64,000 nt of DNA from Ascaphus truei (taxonomy: Eukaryota > Chordata > Amphibia > Anura > Ascaphidae), in contig CM071586.1 in the NCBI GenBank assembly GCA_036426205.1, positions 12,415,124-12,479,123 of the forward strand. Direction: 5' to 3'. Position numbers and translations under genes: made by a program. The notes beneath the pieces were generated by a model that saw only the letters and a list, made by a program, of their open reading frames with translations, ran no database searches and was not told where the DNA came from. Positions 56,261 to 64,000 of the stretch are shown here, piece after piece (the first letter of the stretch is position 1; every line of letters begins with the position of its first letter).

Positions 56261-57189
56261 ATGGATCCATGAGCTGGATCCACACTGCAGCCTGTTCAAC
56301 AGACAGGACAATGGAAAATATCAATTTCCCCTCAGAGGGGAAGTGTCATAAATGCAATGAATGTGGGAAACACTTCACTCGCAAATCTAATCTTATTGTA
56401 CATCAGAAAACACACACAGGAGAGAAGCCTCATAAATGCAACGAATGTCAGAAACAGTTTAATTTCAAATCTAATCTTCTTGAACATCAGAGTTTGCACA
56501 CAGGAGAGAAGCCTCATAAATGCAATGAATGTGGAAAACCGTTTGCTTACAAATCCAGTCTTCTTGAACATCAGAGAATACACACAGGAGATAAGCTTCA
56601 TAAATGCAAGGAATGTGGAAAACACTTCACTCGCAAATCTAAACTTGTTGAACATCAGAGAAAGCACACCGGAGAGAAGCCTCATAAATGCAATGAATGT
56701 GGGAAACCGTTTGCTTACAAATATAATATTCTTGAACATCAGAGTTTGCACACAGGAGAGAAGCTTCATAAATGCAAGGAATGTGGAAAACACTTCACTC
56801 GCAAATCTAAACTTGTTGAACATCAGAGAAAGCACACAGGAGAGACACTTCATAAATGTAATGAATGTGGGAAACCGTTTTCTTCCAAATATACTCTTGT
56901 TGCGCATCAGAAAACACACAAAGGGGAGAAGCCTCATAAATGTAATGAATGTGGGAAACAGTTTACTGTCAAATCTGCTCTTATTGTACATCAGAAAACG
57001 CACACAGGAGAGAAGCCTCATAAATGCAAAGAATGTAGGAAACAGTTTACTTTGAAATCTAGTCTTACTGTACATCAGAAAACACACACACGAGAGAATG
57101 CTCACAAATGCAAAGAATGTGGGAAACACTTTACCTGCAAATCTAATCTTGCTAAACATCTCAGAGCACACAGGAGAGAAGCCTTATAA
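56261..57189 (+). CDS. C2H2 zinc-finger exon, ten fingers
   Basis: Terminal exon after acceptor cttccaacag; phase 1 entry gives DGSMSWIHTAACSTDRTMEN and then ten tandem C2H2 fingers (CX2CX12HX3H) with HTGEKP-type linkers, a sequence-specific DNA-binding array acting in the nucleus. All ten have intact Cys and His. Helix residues -1,2,3,6 read RSNV, FSNE, YSSE, RSKE, YYNE, RSKE, SYTA, VSAV, LSSV, CSNK. Fingers 4 and 6 are identical from Cys through HTGE, and 3-4 duplicates as 5-6. Every finger has Lys at helix +1. A two-base loss after finger 10 (HLRAHRREAL, stop) cuts the frame before further fingers. Probably a working but shortened KRAB-ZNF; expression unknown. Confidence 0.87.
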
Positions 57190-57763
57190 ATGCAATGAAT
57201 GTGGGAAAGACTTAGTTTTCAAATGTAAGAATAAAAAAACAGGTAGCGCTATATCCCACAATTAGGCTGGCTGCCTATGATATAACCCTGACCCCTGGTC
57301 AGGTAATAGAAGTGGAACAAAAAGTTATATCTGTGGCGCTCTGCACTAATATTTAGGAAGTGATAAATAAATAACAATATACAACCAGTATCACGGATGT
57401 GGCCTGTCCATTGAGGCGCTCCACGTGGTGATGTGGTACATGAAAGATAAAAGATCATAGCATAATACTACAACAAACAAAAAACCAACATACAACACAC
57501 CTAATACTAGACAAACGTTGAGAACAACAGGTGACAATTAATAATATAAACATATTTAATCATGACATATCATGGATAAAAATACATATATAAAAATGGT
57601 CCTAGCAGGACACTCATACTCAGGTGGGGGTACCTGCATACCAGAGGCAAGAAGGCATCAGGCGTTGGATATATTAAAGAGTATCCCCTCTTTTTGTTCC
57701 ACTAGTTTTCAAATGTAGTCTTATTGTGCATCAGTAAACACACACTGGAGAGAAGCCACATAA
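57190..57763 (+). pseudogene. Finger 11 remnant, split by insertion
   Basis: After the frameshift the sequence still encodes YKCNECGKDLVFKC (another frame), then resumes at 57703 with SLIVHQ-stop-THTGEKPHK. The 474-base insertion 57228-57701 lies between. Confidence 0.8.
57228..57701. mobile_element. 474-bp insertion with 15-bp TSD
   Basis: Flanked by tagttttcaaatgta at 57213-57227 and 57702-57716, a perfect 15-base duplication of the zinc-finger sequence. It starts agaataaaaaaacagg and ends ctttttgttccac; gtggaacaaaaag also occurs inside at about 57311. No ORF. TSD length suggests LINE-mobilised retroposition (SINE-like or LINE tail), but the family is not recognised. Confidence 0.85.
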
Positions 57764-58337
57764 GGCTATGGCCCCGCTCCCTCAGTCAGCGCTCCCGCAC
57801 TGCAGACAGGCGGCGCGCTGACAGGCAATTGACCGCGATATGCAGTCTGCAGGGAGCCGGGAGCGGGAGGGGGGGCGTGGTAAAACTTGAATGAATTTGC
57901 AAATCAATATATGATCCAGACTGCATGAGTCTTGAATTATAACTACAGTTTATGGATTTCTTCTGTCCTGAAGTGTTCCCACTAGCTGTCACGTGAAGGA
58001 TATCGTGTGGAAAAACAAACAGGAAAAAAACCCACCACACAACACACACATATACACACATACACACACACACACTTTCCCCCGCAGATCCTTCCCTGCT
58101 CCTCTCCCAAGCCGCCTCCCATCCGTATCTCCTCCCGTCCTTCCTTCATTGGCTGACTGCTGCATCACGTGACGCGTCAGAGCTGCAAATCACTAGGAGC
58201 TTGCAGAATCGGCCGGCTGACGCGTCACAGCACTCAGTCAGCCACGTCGGAAGGAGCCAGCGGGGACCTCCACACTGGAGGAAAGGGGCTGGTGGTCCTC
58301 GGCCGCGCACGCCGCCGGACGCAGCGGGACCAAAGAC
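57764..58337. mobile_element. 574-bp Harbinger-like MITE with TAA TSD
   Basis: Inserted within the finger linker codons (CCACATAAGTGT restored when removed). TAA at 57761-57763 and 58338-58340. Imperfect TIRs: ggctatggccccgct at the left, complement agcgggaccaaagac at the right. The 3-base TAA duplication fits PIF/Harbinger. It contains a (CA)n tract at 58030-58075 and two cgcgtca segments. Confidence 0.8.
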
Positions 58338-58340
58338 TAA

Positions 58341-58960
58341 GTGTAATGACTGTGGGAAATGGTTTACTCACAAATATAGTCATATTATACATCAGAGATT
58401 ACACACAGGAGAGAAGAAGCCCTAATTAATGAAGTGAATGTGGAAAACATTTTGCTACTAACTCTTGTTATACATCAAAGAAACCACACAGGGTAGAAAT
58501 GTTATAAGTTCAATGACTGTGGGAAACACTTCTAGTAAGTCCGCTCTTAATCGACATCAGATAATTCAAATAAGAGAAAAGCCTTATGCTTGAACTTAGT
58601 GTGGGAATTGCTTTACTCACAGGTCAAATCTTCTTCAACACCAGACAACTCGTACAGAACAGAAATAATGTGTGCCATAAATGTGGGAAATACTGTGCTT
58701 CCAAATCTAATTTTACAGTATATCAGAGAATACACAAAGGAGAGAGACTTACATTCAATATTTTTAGGAAAGCCGCTTTTTATTGCATCAAAATTCACAA
58801 TGTATTTTTTGCCTAAATGTGAGAAATGCTTTTCTGAAAACTCAAGTCTTACACACCAGACAAACTCATACAAGAGAGAAATGGAACTTCCCATGGCATA
58901 TTATTTCCCCCTCACCTTGAAAGTCTTGTCACACACCAGCGAACACATGGAGTAGAATCT
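58341..58960 (+). pseudogene. Decayed zinc-finger tail
   Basis: Continues the finger array after the MITE: CNDCGKWFTHKYSHIIHQRL (intact), then about seven degenerate fingers recognised by CGK, KSNF or KSAL helices and HQ...H remnants (for example CHKCGKYCASKSNFTVYQRI near 58675), with stops and indels throughout. The ancestral array therefore had at least 18 fingers. Confidence 0.8.
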
Positions 58961-59399
58961 GTGTGATTGTTCCACGTGGGAAAAACTTTATTGATAAAAT
59001 ATTTCTATGCATCAAAAAAGCCACATAACATGTTTTAGCTGTATAAAACAAACACCTGCAATTTGCAGGAACTGCATTTGGCATTAGATAGTGAGGCATT
59101 TAAAGTGTGCTTTTTAAGTGATAAATATAGTTAGACTATAGTTTGACTAGAGGTGACTGGGGACTTCATCTTTCTGCAAACCTTTTTACTCACGACAACA
59201 AACGGTAAGCTATTCAGATCACACTATGATCCCATTCTTGCTAACCTGCATATTTTAACCCCCCACCCCTTTACAACTTCTTTCACTGCAGCCTCTCCCA
59301 AAACTGACTGCACAAAACACTGAAACCTTGAACTGACTCTAGCATTGCAATGCACCAAAACATTTGACAAGGAACAGGCACACCACTGCTGTTTAGTCT
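58961..59399. other. Unassigned, ZNF 3' flank
   Basis: AT-rich sequence without features; could include the 3' UTR. No clear AATAAA within a plausible distance was singled out. Confidence 0.4.
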
Positions 59400-61541
59400 G
59401 CACACACTCACTGTTCACAACAGCTCCTTGCAGCACTGCCTACCTCTGGAAAAATGAACCTGCTATGTATCTTAACATTTTTCTTTCTCCTGGCCTCATG
59501 GAGATGTTACTCTCTCTACCCACTACAAACTCCTCCATCCTGGCCCACACCCAACATCACCATACACCCTGGACTACTCAAAAACCTTGCACTATCTACT
59601 GAAGAACTCTAAAAACCAGCACACCAATCACTGCTCACTCTAATGGCAATCACCACAAATTTACAACCTCCAAACAACTACCCAAATTTCTACTCGTACT
59701 GTTACTCTCCTTAGCAGGTGATATTGAACCTAACCCAGGTCCTCCCATTTCAGCTCTGTCCCATGCCCCTGAGAATTCCACCTTTAAATTCCAAAAAGGC
59801 CTATCTGTCGCCCATATAAATATCCAGAGCCTGCTACCCAAACTGGACGAACTAAGGGCATGGTGCCTTATGCATAAACCCAAAGCCATCGTTCTTACAG
59901 AAACATGGCTAACCCCTGAATCCCCTGATGCAAATATCGCCATTCAGGGATACTCCATTTTTAGGAGAGATAGGTCAAAGAGAGGAGGAGGGGTGTTATT
60001 TTATATTGCAGACACCTTACAATTTACACTGTTAAGTTGCCCACCAAGCCCACCCTCTTTTGAAATTCTAGTTGGCAAAATCTGCCTCCCCTTTTCTAAG
60101 CCCATCTTGCTTGCTGGCATCTACCGCCCCCCTAAAGCTCCTCTACAATCCCTGACTGATATCACCCAATTTCTTGGCTCCATTTCCTCTCTGAATGAGA
60201 AGAGTGAGCTGCTAGTTCTTGGGGATTTCAACTTCAATTGGCTTTACCCTAAAAACCACAAAATCCAGATACAACTCAAGTCACTTAACCTATCGCAACT
60301 CATTTCCCAACCCACACGGATAAACCTGAAATCGCACAACCATTCCTTGCTAGACTGGATTCTCTCCTCAAACCCCAGCAGAATCCAATCCTCCGGCATC
60401 CTTCCTGACATTTTCAGAGACCATGCAATAGTGTACTGTGTAAGGAAAATTAAACCGCCCCATTCAAGCCCTAGAGTTCTCCTCACTAGAACATTTAAAA
60501 ACTTTAACCCACAACAGTTTCTGGATGACCTTACCAACTGCCCATGGCACAGAATCGATTTAATTCCCGACCCTGATTCTGCACTCGACTATTTCCAATC
60601 CGAGTTCTTAAAACTCTGCAATACCCATGCTCCACTATGCAAAATAAGGGTACGGGGGGCCCACCTTCCATGGGTTACAACTGACCTTATTGCACTCTAC
60701 CAGCTCAGGGATACCTTGTGGAAAAGCTACAAAGTAACTGGCACTACCAAGGATCTCAATCACTACAGATGCATGCGGAACATGTGCACAAGGCAAACAA
60801 GGCATGCAAAAGCACAATATTACTCTGACAATCTCCACCAAAATACAACAAACCCAGCTACCTTCTGGAAGGTTATCAACAATATATTCCAGCCTCCTAA
60901 CCGTCAACAACCAAGTAACATCACTAAGGGGGATATTACTCTGACAAACCCACTGACATTGTAAATGCATTCAATGATTACTTTGTGGGGTGTGCCACTA
61001 ACTTATTAGCAAAACACAGCCCAAACCACAAACCTGAATCTCATCCTGGGAGTACCCCTATAGTCCCACCCCCTCCCAACACTGCCCACAATTTTCAATT
61101 TAGCCTAGTAGCTGAAGAGGAGATTATACAAGCACTCCTCAAACTAAAACTAAGCAGCCAATGTGGACCTGACTTACTACAATCTAGGTTCCTATGACTT
61201 GGTGCCCCAGCCATTGCCAAACCAATTGCGTCCATAGTCAACTATCCTGTCTGCAGGCCATATCCCTAAGACCTGGAAAACTGCCAGAGTTGTCCCAATC
61301 TTCAAAAGTGGAGACAAAAACACTGTCTCAAACTACAGGCCAATCTCACTTCTCCCAATTCTATCCAAAGTCATGGAAAAATGTGTCCACTCCCAATTAA
61401 GCGATTTCTATACCAAGACAAATTTCCCTAGCCAATTCCAATCTGGGGTTCGTCCCAAACACTCCACCGTAACTACCCTGCTAAAAGTTTGCAATGAAAT
61501 CCAGTGTGGAATGGAACGGGGACAGTATTCCTAGATTTTAC
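59400..61541 (+). pseudogene. CR1/L2-type non-LTR retrotransposon, EN and partial RT
   Basis: The open frame 59603-60964 starts without Met and carries a hydrophobic LLVLLLSLA, a 2A-like GDIEPNPGP (59717-59743), then the endonuclease: VAHINIQSLLPKLDEL, IVLTETWL, AGIYRPP, LVLGDFNFNW, SLLDWILSS, SGILPDIFRDHAIVYC. After a shift near 60950 the RT begins (NAFNDYFVG, KLKLSSQCGPD, SNYRPISLLPILSKVMEK, RPKHSTVTTLL) in broken frames. It is cut at 61541 within the FLDF motif. The matching RT half of the same family is at 48999-50345, minus strand. Confidence 0.88.
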
Positions 61542-62002
61542 CCACTCTCTCCTGCTGTTACCTCTTTGGCTGCCTCTTACACTAGGGGCCTATTCTGCCC
61601 TGGATCCCGCTCCTTCTTCGTGTTTTCTGTCTCTATGTTGTCGTGGATCCCTTTCATTACCGGAGAACGCATTTACCGCCTATTATTGCAGGATTGTGGT
61701 GATATCTATTCCCGGGATGTCTGTCTGTGCCAGCCAGCTAGTTAATTTTAATGTGAATGCTTTGCATTCTTTAACTGTAAGGGAGAGGCTGTGCCCCTCC
61801 TTTTATTAAGATAGAAATACCACAAACGAAAAGAAATGTGTCCGGTTTAAAAAGTATCCGCCTGGCCAGGACGAATAAACCTTTCAAACTATAACCAGGG
61901 ACAGAGCTGAATATACTCCCCTTTTGTTGTGAGGTATTTCTCTCTATATTCGGTATGCACCTTTTTAAAAACCTTTTAAAATTTAGATTTCATCATGAGC
62001 AA

Positions 62003-62345
62003 CTAATATTCATATTTTTTGTACAGATGATAATCAGCATGACTTTCACACAAGAAATCATTCGGGAAAAATTCATCAGGGTTACAAACAAACTCTTTTA
62101 CAGTACATAAGGTAACGGTGTTTTTTTTTTTTTTTTTTTTTACAGAGACTTTCACTCTGAGCCCCCACGGGCAAAGCAGCACTTCCCTGCTTCTGACTGA
62201 TAGTGGCACACTCTCTGCCAATGACCAAAACCACCACAATTAAAACAGACACCATTATTCTGAGCTATTATTCCTGATTGATTTCTGAGACCAGCATAAA
62301 CCATTAGTAGCTTATAGATAAACTGCTTAATTATGACAAATAATT
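62003..62345 (-). pseudogene. Retrovirus-like gag nucleocapsid fragment
   Basis: The minus strand at 62349-62152 has a CX2CX4HX4C zinc knuckle (CFNCGGFGHWQRVC) followed by an Arg/Gly/Ser stretch, then a homopolymer (poly-T on plus, 62121-62142) that scrambles the frame. The knuckle resembles nucleocapsids of endogenous retroviruses and some LTR elements; family undecided. No pol or env was found. Confidence 0.55.
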
Positions 62346-62559
62346 GCAATATTTATACTTACACAATATACAATGGTCGTTTAGCTAGATCAGAAACAAC
62401 AGTCCAGTCATGCACAAAATGTACTGGCCTCTAACCAAAAATTTTGTTTAAAAGGGCCTCTAACCCAATTCTTCAGTCACAATTTAGGTGTTTTTAAACT
62501 CCCAGAGGGGGTGAAGCATCATATATAAAAATTTACATATATACTCACCACCTTTGTGA

Positions 62560-63330
62560 ATTTCCCCACTTCTAGACGCCAAAACTGAAGGAAAACCTTA
62601 ATTTCCTCGCCTAGGCTTCAGAACCAAAAGGAACCTATTCTCTGCCAAGAAAACTGAAGCCTTGTGACTGGATACACCATCTGCACCGTTTGCAGCAGAC
62701 TTCCCCGGGAAGCTTTCACGCCCTACCACTGTTATCGTCGATCTTTGATGAACTTTCAGGCCTGGTAGACGAACGAAATGAAACGTAACGCAAGCCAGGT
62801 TTCAAATCCTTTGTCTCAATTTATTACTCATAGGGTAATGACTTTTATACAGAAAAAAGAAGATATTGGGTAGAGGCGTAACATAGACGTAACATAGGCG
62901 TAACATAGGCATAACATAGGCGTGTCTTGGGCGTAGCTTTGATTAGAGGCGTGATTTAGGGGCAGGACATATTAGTGGCATGATTTTTTTGAGACGTGTC
63001 TTTCCCAATACAAGCAATGTCTGAATACATAGCTTATTCATTGTCTGTTATCAAAAGAGACCTTGAATCTTTAGCAATTAATTATACTATTTTGCTTCTT
63101 GCAGAGAACCATTCTATTATATTGTAACTAGAACAGCATGAGACTGTTCATACAAAAAGTATCTTAGCAATATCCTGAGCAGGAAGAAAGGAAATGCAAT
63201 TTGGCAAAAACTGAGTGCATTTAGGAATTATATTTCAGCAAAAGGCTGACTGCAGAATCTTAACTAGTTATGATCAGACAAAATGGAAGCTAAACACAAA
63301 TGCAGATTCTGGCCTGACATACTAGTCCTA
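62560..63330 (-). mobile_element. Probable LTR sequence with 11-base tandem repeats
   Basis: The minus strand has agtaataaattgagacaaag (polyadenylation-like) near 62835-62815 and, upstream of it, a run of the 11-base unit aggcgtaacat (four to five copies, 62874-62925) that would lie in a U3-type region. Placed next to the gag fragment in the same orientation, so it could be that element's 5' LTR. No boundaries proven. Confidence 0.4.
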
Positions 63331-63333
63331 ACA

Positions 63334-64000
63334 CATTGTGTGTATGTATTTTCCTGAAATACATGACAATTTATTTTACTTCCTTGCTTTGCTCAATCAA
63401 TGATCCCGGTATAAAAAGGTGTTGATTAACCTGGTCTCCCGTGATTGGTGAGCAAACTTTTGAAGTGCGAGCCCCCTTTTCATCTATGATCTTAGTGTGG
63501 CCCACCCTGCCTGATTTAATCTAAATCCACTTGAGAAAAAACTTTATTAAATTGGTGTCGATATACAATATAAATGTGAATTCAAATACGTAAAAAAAAC
63601 TTGCATAATACATTTAAAAAAAAGGCAAAATGCCAAATTTTATATGGATTTTTAAAATAATTAATTTCCTCTCATCTCATATCCCCTCTCCTCATTTCTC
63701 ATCTCATAAACAACTCTCTTTCATTCTGTAGGAATATATAATTGTGAGGAAGAATTCCCCCCACAGCAGCATCCACCTGCTAACTGGAGAGGTGAGCACT
63801 GCTGGTGAATGTTACATTATACCAGATTCATGACTGTTCTGTCCCAAGCTCACTGTGGCAAGTGAGTAGAGACAGGCAGCTTAACTCACTCCCTGTTGAT
63901 GCACACAGAGTCCTTATTTTCTTCTGTAATCTCTATTGTAGAACAACAGTAAGAAAAAAGGGCGGAGACTGGGCAGGTAACAAATATAAGGGAGAGGTCT
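63334..64000 (+). repeat. ZNF 5' region, copy 2 (runs off window)
   Basis: Matches 33563-34260 nearly base for base, including intron sequence on both sides of the exon at 63732. Offset 29.76 kb. It implies another zinc-finger gene begins here and continues beyond the window. Confidence 0.92.
63732..63791 (+). CDS. LLTGE exon of a second ZNF gene
   Basis: Same 60-base exon as 33971-34030: acceptor ttcattctgtag, peptide EYIIVRKNSPHSSIHLLTGE, donor gtgagc, phase 0-0. Two residues differ (T to I, K to R), both conservative and in frame. The KRAB exon expected about 520 bases later lies outside the window. Confidence 0.75.

Noticed and set aside
56357..57055. 232-codon second plus-frame over the fingers
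   Set aside because: Out-of-frame shadow generated by the same 84-base periodicity.
56332..57171. 279-codon minus-strand open frame over the zinc fingers
   Set aside because: Shadow of the repeated finger-coding sequence; the plus frame has all Cys/His residues and splice support.
59717..59743. GDIEPNPGP as evidence of a virus
   Set aside because: The flanking protein is a CR1/L2 endonuclease; 2A-like motifs occur in such elements.
62874..62950. 11-base tandem repeats read as a CRISPR-like array
   Set aside because: Units are contiguous without unique spacers and the genome is vertebrate.

Overview
The window reads as an anuran amphibian genome segment. The evidence is a C2H2 zinc-finger gene with the amphibian-style run of LLTGE exons and a KRAB A-like exon, set in a repeat mix typical of frogs: Penelope, DIRS, L1, CR1/L2, BEL/Pao, Gmr1-like and chromovirus Ty3, Tc1, hAT and Helitron. 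Species cannot be named. Nearly all long open frames are retroelement relics or low-complexity artefacts. The only plausible host gene is the zinc-finger gene (+ strand): an LLTGE exon at 33971-34030, the KRAB-like exon at 34548-34695, acidic linker exons at 36120-36227 and about 55504-55611, and the finger exon from 56261. Splice phases agree throughout (0,0,1,1,1). The ATG-bearing first exon probably comes from an array of duplicated 5' exons at 4.2-10.2 kb.

Layout. 0-4.1 kb: inverted Penelope fragments, then two Tc1 copies inside a large inverted repeat. 2.7-14.2 kb: a tandem 5.5-kb segmental duplication, each unit holding half a Tc1, two LLTGE exons, a MITE and a BEL/Pao relic; a third, inverted copy lies at 22.0-25.0 kb between about 470-bp inverted arms. 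14.6-18.1 kb: a Gmr1-like Ty3 element (LTR, PBS, gag with a SCAN-like capsid region, protease, then integrase directly). 18.1-20.4 kb: a Penelope element. 25.5-31.7 kb: a 6-kb polypurine minisatellite ending near a Helitron-like 3' terminus at 32063.

33.5-59 kb is the zinc-finger gene. Its 19-kb intron between 36227 and 55504 holds a MITE-sized hAT, DIRS and chromovirus fragments, a 12.6-kb LTR element with 1.7-kb LTRs and a perfect 5-bp TSD (itself containing an L1 and a CR1), a solo LTR with a 5-bp TSD and a second DIRS fragment. Ten intact fingers end at a frameshift. The decayed finger tail is split by two datable insertions (15-bp TSD and TAA TSD). 59.4-61.5 kb is a CR1/L2 element with a 2A-like motif. 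62-63.3 kb holds a retrovirus-like nucleocapsid fragment and probable LTR sequence. From 63334 to the end is a second copy of the zinc-finger 5' region seen at 33563, which implies a tandem gene family with a period near 29.8 kb.

The genes do not form an operon or pathway. The coherent story is a KRAB-ZNF locus growing by segmental duplication while transposons invade it. Positions and translations were read by eye; identity levels are estimates unless stated as exact matches.
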